A DNA stretch of 64,000 nucleotides, from assembly GCA_017893485.1 (NCBI GenBank), contig CM030368.1:106213549-106277548 (forward strand), in the 5' to 3' direction. Below are positions 48,666 to 59,830 of this stretch, one piece after another. The notes under the pieces were generated by a model. That model saw only the letters and a list, made by a program, of their open reading frames with translations, did not search any database and had not been told where the DNA came from. Position numbers and translations under genes: made by a program. The DNA is from Hemerocallis citrina. Taxonomy: Eukaryota; Streptophyta; Magnoliopsida; Asparagales; Asphodelaceae. Each line of letters opens with the position of its first letter. Positions within the stretch are counted from its first letter, which is position 1.

Positions 48666-51600
48666 GTGATACCTCCTACGCCAAAAATGAACACCCCTGG
48701 CAAGAAGAGGGACAAAGAGAAGTGGTGCCGCTATCACCGGGACCATGGCCACGACACCAATGATTGTCGGGCCCTGAAGAACGAGATAGAAGCCCTCATC
48801 CAGAGGGGGCAGCTGACCAAGTTCGTGAGAAAGGACCGAACCGATCTTCCTCCCCCGCCTCGGGGGGCTAACAAGCGTCCTGAACGCGATGAAACGCCCG
48901 AATTTGAAGAGGAGCGTGTCCTACACCTCATTCATGGGGGCCCAATGGGGGGCTCCTCCAACTCCTCTCGGAAGGCGTTTATAAGGAAAGTTAATTCGGT
49001 TCGCACCACACCTCCTCCTAAAGGCCTCGGAGTACCCGTCACATTCTCAGATGAAGACCTTGAGGGTGTCCGAACCCCCCATTGTGACGCGCTTGTCATC
49101 AACCTCCATATGGCGAACTTTAAAGTGGAGAGGATCCTGGTGGACAATGGCAGCTCCGTTAACATCCTCTTTCTTGCCGCTTTCAAAGGCCTTAAACTAT
49201 CCCAAGACAGACTCAAACCCGCCGGCTGCATGCTCCATGGGTTCACGGGAGTGCCAGTGACAATTGAAGGGGTGATCACCCTCGACGTAACCGCTGGCAA
49301 AATTCCTACTACCCGAACGGAGTCGATAGACTTTATGGTGGTGGATGTCCCTGCAGCTTATAATGTCATTTTGGGTTGACCCGACTTAGCTGCTCTCGAA
49401 GCCGTCCCTTCCGCTTATCACCTCAAGATGAAGTTCCCAACTCGGGGAGGAGTAGGGGAAGTAAGAGGCAATCAGGAGACGGCCCGCAGATGCTACATGA
49501 CCTCTACTATGGGTCCAATCCTCTCCCTCGAAACTCTCGAAATCCCCCAAGATGTTGTCCGACCCATGTCCGAGCCTGTGGATGAGTTGGAGGAAGTGCT
49601 CTTCTCTGAGCAGGATCAGAGCCACAAGTTCTTTATCAGCAAGACCCTCCCATCTGTCCTAAGCTCGGACATAGTTCAATGTATCAGAAAGAACTGCGAT
49701 CTCTTTGCCTGGTCGGCTGCTGACATGCCTGGAATTTTCAAAGTCCACCACCTCAGCGTCGCTCTGGGGTTCAAACCGGTCCAACAAAAGAGGCGCAAGT
49801 TCGCTCCCGAACGCCAGCAAGCTATAAAAGAGGAGGTGGACAAGCTCTTGAAGGCTCGGTTCATACAAGAGGTCAATTATCCTGAATGGCTCTCGAATGT
49901 AGTGATGGTAAAGAAGTCCAACGGGACCTGGAGGATTTGTATCGACTTTACCGACCTCAACAAGGCATGCCCCAAAAATTCATTCCCTCTTCCAAGCATC
50001 GATACTTTGATTGACGCCACTTTAGGCCATGAACTCCTTAGCTTCATGGACGCCTTCTCAGGCTACAATCAGATTCGTATGTTTCCCCCGGATATCCCGA
50101 AGACCTCCTTTGTAACCGATCATGGTCTCTACTGCTACAGGGTAATGCCATTCGGTTTGAAGAATGTAGGTGCCACTTATCAATGCCTCGTCAACAAGGT
50201 TTTTCAAGCACAGATCGGCCAAAATATGGAGGTATATGTTGACGATATGCTTGTGAAGAGCATTCACGGGGCCGATCATGTGGCTGATCTGCAAGAGGCG
50301 TTCGACGTACTCAAGAAGCACGATATGAGGCTCAATCCGAACAAATGTGCGTTCGGAGTCTCGTCGGGAAAATTCCTAAGCTTCATGGTCAGCCAAAGAG
50401 GAATCGAGGCCAACCTCGAGAAGATCAAAGCCATATTAGACATGGCTCCCCCAAAGAATGTTAAAGAGGTTCAAAAGCAAACAGGTCGCCTGGCAGCCAT
50501 AGGGTGCTTCCTTTCCAAGTAAGGGGAGAAGTGTCTTCCCTTCTTCAAAGCTCTCAGGGGGGCTAAAGGCTTCGAGTGGGGTCAGCAACAACAAGACTCA
50601 TTCGACCAGCTGAAGGCTTACCTAGTCAATCCTCCTCTCCTCAGCAAACCTGTTCCCGGGGAAGCCCTCTACCTTTACTTAGCCTCCTTCGAGTAGACCC
50701 TCAGCGCTGTCCTCGTGAGGGAAGAAGATAAGACTCAAAAGCCCATCTATTACGTGAGCAAGGTACTTCGGGATGCCGAGCTCCGCTACCCAAGGATAGA
50801 GAAGATGGCATATGCCTTAGTCATGGCTGCAAGAAAGCTTCGCCCATATTTCCAGTCCCATTTGGTGGTCGTTCTTACCGACCAACCGCTGAAGTAAGTA
50901 CTCCACAAGCCGGAGACCTTCGGTCGCCTCATGAAGTGGTCTATCGAGCTGAGCCAACACGACATATCGTACCAACCTCGGACCGCAATCAAGGCTCAGG
51001 CCTTAGCTGAATTCATCGTCGAGAGTACCATCCCCGAGGTTAGCCAAGCAATCAAGGGACTGCCTATCTGTTCGGTTTACGTAGATGGATCCTCTTGTAA
51101 CGAGGGAAGCAGAACCGGGGTCATTTTGGCCGGCCCAGATGATTTCGTCCTCCAATACTCCCTCCGCATCAACTTCAAGGCCTCTAACAATGAAGCAGAG
51201 TATGAAGCACTCATAGCCGGCCTCGGAATGGGCCGCAAGGTAGGGGCGCAGCGCCTCCAGATCTTTAGCGACTCTCAGCTGGTTGTAAATTAGGTCCTAG
51301 GCGAGTACGAGGCACGAGATGACTGAATGGCTAAGTACCTAGCCAAGGTCAGGAATCTCATGGCCCTATTTGAAGAAGCTCTCATCCAGCGAATATCCCG
51401 AGAAGAGAATTCCCAAGCTGATGCCCTCTCCAAGCTAGCCTCCTCCTCCCTCCAAGGTCTCGAGTAAAACGTTCTGATCGAGGTGCTCCTGAAGCCAAGT
51501 ATCGAAGATGAAACTTCCGACTCGATGGAGTCGCTACCTGTCTTGCTTCAAGATAATTGGATGAAACCCCTAGTAGAATTCCTAAGGGATGGGCTCCTCC

Positions 51601-52823
51601 CTGAAGACCCTAAAGAAGCTCGCCGAGTGAGAACCTGAGCAGAGCGGTACACACTTATCGAGGGCATCCTATACAAGCACTCCTTCACACAAGTAGACGA
51701 CAGGCCTTACTTGAGATGCCTCTCCCCGGAACAAGCCGATTACGCCCTGCGAGAGCTCCACGAAGGCATCGGCGGGGCACATTCAGGGTCCAGATCCCTA
51801 GACCGGAAGGTGTTGAATTATAGATATTTCTGGCCCACTCTCCTACAAGACGCCGAACTGCAAGTTCGGCAATGCAGCTCTTGTCAGAAGTACTCCAACG
51901 TCCGTCGCCTCCCACAAGCTCGACTCACCTCCCTATCAAGTCCTATCCCTTTCGCAATGTGGGGGATGGATTTACTAGGGCCATTCCCTCCAGCTCCCGG
52001 CCAGCTCAAATTCTTAGTCGTGGCAATCGACTACTTCTCGAAGTGGATAGAGGCCGAGCCCTTGGCCACAATCACCGAGAACAAAGTACTTCAGTTCTTC
52101 TGGAAGAACGTTATCTGCCAATTCGGTGTCCCTCGAGTCCTCATAACAGACAACGGAACCCAATTTACCGGGGCTGCCTTCCGAGCTCTATGTGAAGACC
52201 TCGCCATCCAACAACGTTTCTCCTCCGTCTCCCATCCACAGTTGAATGGTCAAGTGGAGAATGCTAACCGACAGATCCTCTCAGGGATTAAGAAGAGGCT
52301 GGATAAGTGCTCTAAAGGCTTATGGGTCGATCAGCTCCCTAACATACTGTGGAACTACCGCACCACGAAACGGACCCCCTCAGGAGAGTCGCCATACAAC
52401 CTCACGTATGGGTCTGAGGCTGTGATCCCATTGGAAGTCGGCATACCTTCTCCTCGCCTTGTTGCCTACGAAAAAGAACAGAATGCCAGAGAACTTCGGG
52501 CAAACTTAGACTTGATTGACGAGCTACGAGAAAGATCGTCAATCTGCCAACAAAGCTATCAGAGGAGGATCGAGTTAGCGTACAATAAGAGAGTCCGTCC
52601 TACCGACCTCAAAGAAGGGGACTTGGTCCTCAGAAAGTTAGCAATCTCTTTTCTTGGTCAGAAGAGTAAACTAGCTCCAAATTGGGAGGGACCCTACAAG
52701 ATCACCAAAGTGGTTCAGCCCAGGACATATCGTCTAGAAGACCTCGAAGGCAGAGAGATCCCCAGGACTTGGAATGCCGACCATCTTTTGAAATACCAAG
52801 AGAGCACTTTAACGCCTCTCTAA
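48666..52823 (+). pseudogene. pol: Pol of the Tat element (PR-RT-RH-aRH-INT)
   Basis: One continuous frame of 1,386 codons with eight in-frame stops (49377, 50520, 50694, 50895, 51291, 51324, 51465, 51636) and no frameshift. Protease: VDNGSSVNIL at 49140. RT: RICIDFTDLNKACPK near 49935, catalytic YVDD at 50235-50246. RNase H: 50660-50900 (ASFE-stop-TLSAVLVREED, then DQPLK). Second RNase H: 51076-51440 (VYVDGSSCNEGS, NNEAEYEALIAGL, FSDSQLVVN). Integrase: zinc finger (HEGIGGAHSG ... CSSCQK, 51745-51895), then the core with Asp in MWGMDLLGP, Asp in ITDNGTQF and Glu in NGQVENANR. A C-terminal KLAPNWEGPYKI segment follows. All catalytic residues I looked for are present. Confidence 0.95.
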
Positions 52824-53000
52824 GTATTCTGGGATGTCAAACCGTTCCTCTCCTTTTACTTGTATTTTTTCCTATATTTCTCTTATGTAATAACGGCTCG
52901 CAACTTAGAAGCAGCCAACTATTAGTGGTCAATAAAGAACATTTTTTCATATTTTACTGGTAAAATTGCTTGTATCTCTCTGCTTTTACTCTTCACTCTA

Positions 53001-53732
53001 ACGACGAGTTTGGAGTCCAATACTTAGCTCGACTCTGCTTCGCAAGCTCGCTCTTAAGCGAGCTAGAAGTGGTTTGCCATTCGGAATTGCTCCCACAACC
53101 GTTGAACAAACTCTAACGACGAGTTCGGAGTCCAACACTTGCTTCGACTCTGCTTCGCAAGCTCGCTCTTAAGCGAGCTAGAAGTGGTTCGCAATTCGGA
53201 ATTGCTCCCACAGCCGTTGAACAAACTATAACGACGAGTTCGGAGTCCAACACTTGGCTCGACTCTGCTTCGCAAGCTCGCTCTTAAGCGAGCTAGAAGT
53301 GGTTCGCCATTCGGAATTGCTCCCACAACCGTTGAACAAACTCTAACGATGAGTTCGAAGTCCAACACTTGGCTCGACTCTGCTTCGCAAGCTTGCTCTT
53401 AAGCGAGCTAGAAGTAGTTTGCCATTCAGAATTACTCCCACAACCGTTGAACAAACTCTAACAACGAGTTCGGAGTCCAACACTTGGCTCGACTCTGCTT
53501 CGCAAGCTCGCTCTTAAGGGAGCTAGAAGTGGTTCGCCATTCGGAATTGCTTCCACAACCGTTGAACAAACTCTAATGACGAGTTCGGAGTCCAACACTT
53601 GGCTCGACTCTAATTCGCAAGCTCGCTCTTAAGCGAGCTAGAAGTGGTTCGCTATTCGGAATTGCTCCCACAACCGTTGAACAAACTCTAACGACAAGTT
53701 CGGAGTCCAACACTTGGCTCGACTCCGCTTCC
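53001..53732. repeat. 115-bp tandem array, six copies plus part of a seventh
   Basis: Units start at 53001, 53116, 53231, 53346, 53461, 53576 and 53691, a strict 115-bp step. Each unit holds GCTTCGCAAGCTCGCTCTTA followed by AGCGAGCTAG, which can pair as a hairpin. Located between pol and the antisense genes. Confidence 0.95.
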
Positions 53733-53769
53733 ATAAGCACTCTGAGTTACCGGGCCGAGTGGACGAGGT

Positions 53770-53960
53770 ACCGACCTCCACATATAGAGAAAAATGCTGC
53801 CGAACCAGTTTCACCGTCGGATTATCTCAAAATTCGTACTACAACATGATGCACGGCTCAGATCACGCCACATCTCCACAAAACGACAAGATAACGTTTT
53901 CTTGGAACCTGAGCCTCTTGTCTCGTGATCCGCACCATGATCATGATCCAAAGCCAGATT
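53770..53960. repeat. Dispersed repeat unit, copy 1
   Basis: ACCGACCTCCACATATAGAG, then CCGTCGGAT, then GGCTCAGATCACGCCAC and AAAACGACAAGATAAC. The same order of words recurs at 57796, 58184, 58438 and 58692. Confidence 0.85.
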
Positions 53961-54230
53961 AAGCCACGTAGCTCGGCCATAAATCCGAGCTGCCTAACTG
54001 TCGAAAAGCAAAAAGACTTCGGCACACCCCGAGCAAGAGAGAAAATTCTACAACTAGAACGAATAAAAGGAGCTAACTTTTGGTTCTTATGGTTCGTTTC
54101 AAAAGTAAAGTAACTTCGGCACAACAGCAAGCAGACGAACTCCAATTTTATTAAAACAACTTAATAATTTTACAAGGCAAGGCTACCACAAAAAGGCGCT
54201 ACAAAAACTCGACAGCCCAGTACAACTTTC

Positions 54231-54949
54231 TCAGCGCCTCTTCGGAACGGGGACATTCCGATTTAGAGACACTCGGGGTCGGCGTCGCTTAACCTCCGTG
54301 CTCGTCTCTAGGCCAACGAACCGAGATGCCTCTTCGCCACTAACTCTAACGGTGGCTCCGACTAAGGCTCCGCTCGAGGAAACTGCTACGCCACTTTGGG
54401 CATCGGCCACAGTTCGACCAGCGACGGGAGGGCGAGTCGCAAGCTCGTAGAAAGAGATACCTCGCTCGCACTCCTCGCGGGTACATGAGGTACTGCGAAC
54501 ATTAATCCTCACGGGCTGAGGCTTAAGACGAGCGACCTCCTCCTCGAGCTCGACGATCCTATCTTTCAAAGTGTCATCCTTCACCGATATCTTGAGCCGA
54601 GGGAGTTTTGCCGAGCCCGGGTACTCAGCACTATCAGATATGATGCGACGCAAATTGGTCACCTCGATGCTCTTATCGACTGTAACCCTCTGCAACTGCT
54701 CGACCTTCGTTGCAAGCTCGTCTCGCTTGGCCAGCGCCGAGGCCAACTCTTCCTCCTTAGCCGAAAGTTCTTCCTCGGCTATCCGCGAGTGATGCACCTC
54801 AGCCAGTAACTCGCTGTTCTTCTTCTCCACGTTGAACAGCACTCTCCGGATCAGCTCGATCTCGCCCTCGAGACGAGCTTCGCGAGACCGCTTGAACAGT
54901 TCTGCACGACGCCGAGCTGCTACAGTGTCCGAATCAAGTTCGACGATCT
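54231..54949 (-). CDS. Antisense coiled-coil ORF in the Tat element
   Basis: About 240 codons open to the stop at 54231. The upstream limit is a likely splice acceptor (CATCTTTCAG/ATCG at 54950). The sequence is rich in Glu, Leu, Lys and Arg with heptad-like spacing (LEGEIELIRRVLFNVEKKN, then AEEELSAKEEELASALAKRD), which predicts a coiled coil in roughly the first half. The tail is basic (RRPRVSLNRNVPVPKRR). No catalytic motif is seen. It lies downstream of the antisense gene 55111-57319 and may be its extra exon or a separate gene; the stop at 55111 favours separate or alternative use. Confidence 0.55.
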
Positions 54950-55728
54950 GAAAGATGAGGGCATCACATTGAAAGACTATATTCGAGGCAGACACTTAGA
55001 CAAATTCAAAACAAAATTTTCGAGAAGAAGCCTTTTCATTCACATCAAAAGAGCGGTGGCCAGTCCGCTATAAGGCTTACACAAAAAGAAAAATTACAAA
55101 AACAAAAGAATCAGGGATCCACCTGGGGCGGCAGCTCAGATACCGGCGCCTCGCCAGATGGCCCTTCGCCCCTCGTCACCTCGGTTCGAGGATCGGCCGA
55201 CACGGTCTTGGGGTTGGCTGGCACCTTCCCATCTCGAGGTTCATTCTCCTCCTCCCAATCGTCATCTTCTTCAACTTCTTCGCCTTCATCCTCGCTGCCA
55301 GGCCACAGCCGGTACCCAACTCTCTGAAAGCCGGGGACCCGAGCCTGGACATGGTCGAGCACCTGGGCATAGGACTTCTCCATATTCTCAGCCATGTGCT
55401 TCTTCATCTCGGCTTCGACTTCTGCCCTTATCACTACCGCCGCGGCGTCCTTCTCTGCCTTCGCCACCTCCAGGGCCTTCGCCGATTCCGCTAACTCCTC
55501 GGCAGCCTTAGCGACTTTAGCAACCTCCGCGATGAGCTGCTCCTTCGTTCGCTTCAAGTCTGCCTCGAGATCGGCGACTCGAACCACCAAGCCATCCGAG
55601 CGATGTTGCTCCGCCTCGAGCTGCCTAACCGCCCTCTCCTTCTCTGCCCTATCCTTGTCACAGGTGGCCTTCAGTTCCCTCTCCTGGTCGGTAAAATCTT
55701 GAATAAGATGGCCGAAGTGACAGGTGGC

Positions 55729-55799
55729 CTGTGGCAAGGAGTTAGAGCCGAGCTGTGAACTTAGGCAAAATTCTCAAAAAGGGGAAAATCAAGACTTAC
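55729..55799 (-). other. Predicted intron of the antisense gene
   Basis: Minus strand: TCG/GTAAGT donor and TTGCCACAG/GCC acceptor; phase 0 on both sides. It removes a TAA stop, joining the middle part to the coiled-coil exon. Confidence 0.7.
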
Positions 55800-56269
55800 C
55801 GACATAAGCGACCGGGCGACCTCGTAGGTGTCGTCGCCGGTCGTCCCCACCTTCAGAGCTGCTTGGTCCTTGGGGGTCGTGAGATGCTTCACGGCCTGCA
55901 TACACATCTGCGAGTCGCCGAGGAAGCCGTCATGGTTCATCACCCGCCAGTCGGGGACGAACAGCTTCTTGTGCTGCTCGGTCAGAATCTCCTCAGCCTG
56001 AGTCGTCAGAGGCGGGGCCTCGAGCGACAGCACCGCCGAGACGGAGAAGGTCTCACCGGCCACGGCAGACGAAGCAGGAGCCGAGGGGTCGGCGGGAACA
56101 GCCACCACCAACGATGGAGCTTGAGTAGCGGGGATAGGGTCGGCGACTACCGAGGGAGCCTTAGTAGGGCGGCCGGACGAAGGACCCGTGCCCATCCTTT
56201 TCCTCTTCCTACCGTCGGCAACCTTGCCTCGCTCATTCAACATCCTCAAGAAATCCATCTTCGGCGCTT

Positions 56270-56359
56270 CTATTCTGAACAACAAAACAAACAACAAGTT
56301 AGAAAAACGAACAAGAAACTTAAAGAGAAAAAAAATGTGACAAGATGTCAGGGGCATAC
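56270..56359 (-). other. Predicted intron of the antisense gene
   Basis: Minus strand: donor A/GTATGC, T-rich interior, acceptor CAGAATAG/AAG. Length 90, so the frame is the same with or without splicing. The retained translation is hydrophobic and unlike its surroundings. Confidence 0.6.
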
Positions 56360-57795
56360 TCGGGTCAATCGGACTAAGGCCCGACCCGTGCAGCACCTCC
56401 TCGGTCATTTCTCTCCAGTTCAACATTGGGAGAGCAATGAGCTTCGCCGCCACCTCCTCCTCGGCCGGAGTCAGCACCGGGTCGATCCTTGCAAACTTCG
56501 GCACCACTACCTTCCACCGTTTCGGAAAGTCCAGCGTTGAGGGCCCCTTCAACAGAAAAAACTTCTCCTTCCAACCTTTTATCGAATCCGGATTCTCTAT
56601 AAGCCTAATGCCTTTCCGGGGTGACAAGTAGTAGCGAGGCTCGGCCTTATTTATCCGGTGGATTCGATACAGGCTCCGGAGGATCACCATGACAGGTTCG
56701 ACCTTGGCGATGCGGCACTGCAGCAAGAAGGCGAGCACGTGGCACCAGGAGTTCAGCATAAACTGGGTCAGTGCCAGCAATACCACTGAAGTACCCTTAA
56801 CACGAAGGGATGCAGTGGGAAGCGCAAGCCGGTGCTCAGAGAGTCGAAGTCGAACACACACGTATCCGGCGACAATACGGAGTTCGCCCGAATCCCAGGG
56901 CCGGAGAGGATCAGCTCGTACTCCAGAGGGATGGCGAACCCCTTCCTAATCCGGAGCAGGTCCTTCTCAGATAATACCGAGGCAATGTCGTCCACCTCGG
57001 TAGTCTCTCTCGGGTTGTTTTCTTCGTAAACTGCCGACCTACCAACGATCGCCTTCTTCAGAAGATCACCCTCGTACTGCCTAATTCCGGCGTGGCCGGA
57101 CAGCACACTAGGGTACCGGCCCGACTCAGGGGCTCGCCTCTCAGTCTCTACGATCTCCTCGACTACAGGAGACCGGGCCACTAACTTCTTCCTCTTCTCC
57201 TCGGCCACGGATGGTCCTACCAACTCCTTCCCCTTTCTCCGGCTCACCATTTGCCTCCTCTCCTCGGCACCACTATCGTCCAAGGACGAGGCCTCACTTC
57301 TCGAGTTTACCCTTGACATCTCTAAAAAAGTATAAGGCAAATACACTGACCTTGATGTGACGTAGCCTTGAAGTGACGTTCACGGTTGGAATTAGATCAC
57401 CGGAAATCGCCTGGCCCACGCAATAGCTAGCGCAACCACCCTAGAGCATAAATCGCCGCTAGCAGAGCAAACTGAGAGTAAAAGTAAAAACTAGGAAGTA
57501 AAAATGGGAAATGAGCCAAGGGGTGAAGGGGGGTGAGAATTTATAACCTCAAAGCGACGTTTGGGCTTACTTAGGCATTTAAAGGCCCACTAAGAGAAGG
57601 CAAAATGCCAAAACGGAGAGTTGCGACGTTTCAAGACAAGAACTCTTCAAATTTGCGTAACTCCATCACTCGGCCACCGGGGTGCATGGCCGAGCTACCG
57701 AACAGCTTGGCTAAGCAATCGAGCTACTGGGTGGAAGAGCGATCCACCGAACCTACGGGGAGCATCGCCGAGGTATCGAGCCGAGGTACCGAGGT

Positions 57796-58760
57796 ACCGA
57801 CCTCCACATATGGAGAAAAATTCTGCCGAGCTAGAACCACCGTCGGATCGCTCCAAAATTTGTGTCGAAACTTGATGGAAAGTTCAGATAGCGACACGCC
57901 AACAAAACGACAAGATAACATTTTCTCGTGATCTGAACCCCGTCCTCGTGATTCACACCGTGATGAACGCTCCAGATCCAGCCACGCATTCCTTCCGAGC
58001 TGCCGGCTACCGGGGTGCATAGCCGAGCTACCAAACAGCTTGGCTAAGCAACCGAGCTACTGGGTCAGAGGGTAGCGACGGTTCATGACAAGAACTCGTC
58101 AAAACGCTTAACTCCATCCCTCAGCAATCAACGCCTCGACCTGCCACCGAACCCCCGTTCTAACCGAGCCGAGGTGCCGAGGTACCGACCTCCACATATG
58201 GAGAAAAATTCTACCGAGCCAGAACCACCGTCGGATCGCTCCAAAATTCGTGTCAAAACTTGATGGACGGCTCAGATCGCGCCACGCCCACAAAACGACA
58301 AAATAACGTTTTCTCGTTATCTGAACCCTGTCCTCGTGATTCGCACCGTGATGGACGCTCAGGATCGTGCCACGTAGCTCGGCAGATCCCAGCGCTCCGA
58401 GCCTAGCTCAAAAGGAGTCGAGCCGAGGTACTGAGGTACCGACCTCCACATATGGAGAAAAAATCTGCCGAGCCAAATTCACCATCGGATCGTTCCAAAA
58501 TTCGTGTCAAAATTTAATGGATGGCTCAGATCACGCCACACCCACAAAACGACAAAATAACATTTTCTCGTGATCTGATCCCCGTCCTCGTGATTCATGC
58601 CGTGATGGACGCTCAAGATCGTGCCACATAGCTCGGCAGATCCCAGCGCTCCGAGCCGATCTGCCGAGGAGCCGAGCCTAGGTGCCGAGGCACCGACCTC
58701 CACATACGGAGAAAATACCAGCCAACCCATACAGATCGTCCGATCCCCCAGAAAAGCGCG
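57796..58760. repeat. Dispersed repeat units, copies 2-5
   Basis: ACCGACCTCCACATA starts at 57796, 58184, 58438 and 58692 (steps 388, 254, 254). Units share GATCGCTCCAAAATTCGTGT and CAAAACGACAA. The copies flank the antisense genes on the right, copy 1 (53770) on the left. Confidence 0.85.
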
Positions 58761-59221
58761 CTCGGTGTCGATAAAGGGTCCAAATCGCGCTACGTCATAA
58801 TTCGGTATTATAAATTAATTTTTATTTATTAAAACCGTTTTATTTATTTAAAAATTGCGAAAAAATGATTAAAAATTCGGGAAAATTAGTTAAAAATTTT
58901 AGGAAATAATTATAAATTCTGGGAAATATTTTGAGCCCCTGAAATAAGTAATTATTGCCTGGAATAGTTGATTAAGACCCCCGGACGACGAATCAACACT
59001 TCGCAAAATTAAATAAGTAATCCAAAGAATAAGTAAAAATTAAGGAAAAATGCTAGCAGACCGGAGGAGCTCTAAAACAGCTTAGAAGCATGCAACTAGC
59101 CCGGAAAATCACCATACTGCCTCATACAAAGATTCGAAACTCCCCGTTGGACTCTGATACAACCCCGCAAGCCATGGAAACAGTAAAACTACTCCTCAAA
59201 GGCTGATCAAGCTCAGTCTTC
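58761..59221. other. AT-rich 3' untranslated region of the Tat element
   Basis: No gene; ends at the polypurine tract. Confidence 0.6.
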
Positions 59222-59237
59222 GGGAGTGGGGGGCTCG
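59222..59237 (+). other. Polypurine tract of the Tat element
   Basis: GGGAGTGGGGGGCTCG directly before the 3' LTR. Confidence 0.8.
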
Positions 59238-59825
59238 TGATATGACTAAAAAAGGGGTTAAATCGGGATCGTCCAAATCGGGCACGGATCTCAAAGCCTA
59301 GGGGTAAAATGGTAATTCCACCTACTGACGGTCTGAAATGGGAAATGGGTCTTTATTCAAAGCCAATAACCCATAAATGGATCTGTCTCAACTGGGTACG
59401 GGTTTCGACCCGCAACAAATCCAGTCCAGCAGGGTAGAATTAGGGTTCCTGATTAATACTAATCAACGGCCCTGATTCACATCTATCCTTTCACTGGGAA
59501 TTAGGGATTACATTCCTTATCTGATCACAGAGATTACATTCCTAATCTGATCCCTAAAGCGACTATAAATACCCCCCATCCACCACCATTAAGAGGTAAT
59601 CAATCTTTTGCCAATTTACGCTCTTTCATAATCATTCCTGATTACTGACTTGAGCGTCGGAGGGTGCATCGCCAGGATCAACCCCGGTGTCTCGCACTTT
59701 TTGCAGGTGAACGGCGGGAGCCAACGGTCAAACTCCGGCGGAACAGGTTTCAGGTTTGCTATTCAAGTTTTCCAAGAATCCACAAATACTATCTGTTTGC
59801 CCCCACACCAGATTTAGCGGTAACA
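59238..59825 (+). repeat. 3' LTR of the Tat element
   Basis: TGATATGAC to GGTAACA; partner of 46389-46977. Confidence 0.95.
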
Positions 59826-59830
59826 CCGTT

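Larger units (their letters stand above)
55111..57319 (-). pseudogene. Antisense spliced gene of the Tat element
   Basis: Start ATG at 57319 (MSRVNSRSEASSLDD) follows a splice acceptor-like TTTTTTAG. Two introns are supported by GT-AG sites and by frame: 56270-56359 (90 bp, frame kept) and 55729-55799 (71 bp, phase 0). The first exon ends FPLHPFVLRVLQWY, then after a one-base frame defect near 56770-56790 continues TQFMLNSWCHVLAFLLQCRI. That resembles the Pfam family 'putative gypsy type transposon' (PF04195), by memory. The middle is Ala/Pro-rich; the last exon is a coiled coil (RAEKERAVRQLEAEQHRSDG and on) with an acidic end (DEGEEVEEDDDWEEENE). The function is unknown. Extra antisense ORFs are reported for Tat-clade elements. 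Confidence 0.78.
46389..59825 (+). mobile_element. Full-length Ty3/gypsy Tat-type element (13.4 kb)
   Basis: The LTRs (589 and 588 bp) differ at about 20 places, and the 5-bp duplication CCGTT stands at 46384-46388 and 59826-59830. The order is LTR, PBS, gag, protease, RT, RNase H, a second RNase H of the archaeal type, integrase, tandem array, antisense gene, repeats, PPT, LTR. The second RNase H and the antisense gene between pol and the 3' LTR fit the Tat clade (Retand/TatIII relatives), as I recall it. Stops in pol and frame changes in gag make it non-autonomous. Confidence 0.95.

Noticed and set aside
53063..53368. Open frame of 101 codons on the minus strand
   Set aside because: It is the 115-bp tandem array read in one frame; the protein repeats every 115 bp with frame shifts and has no separate support.
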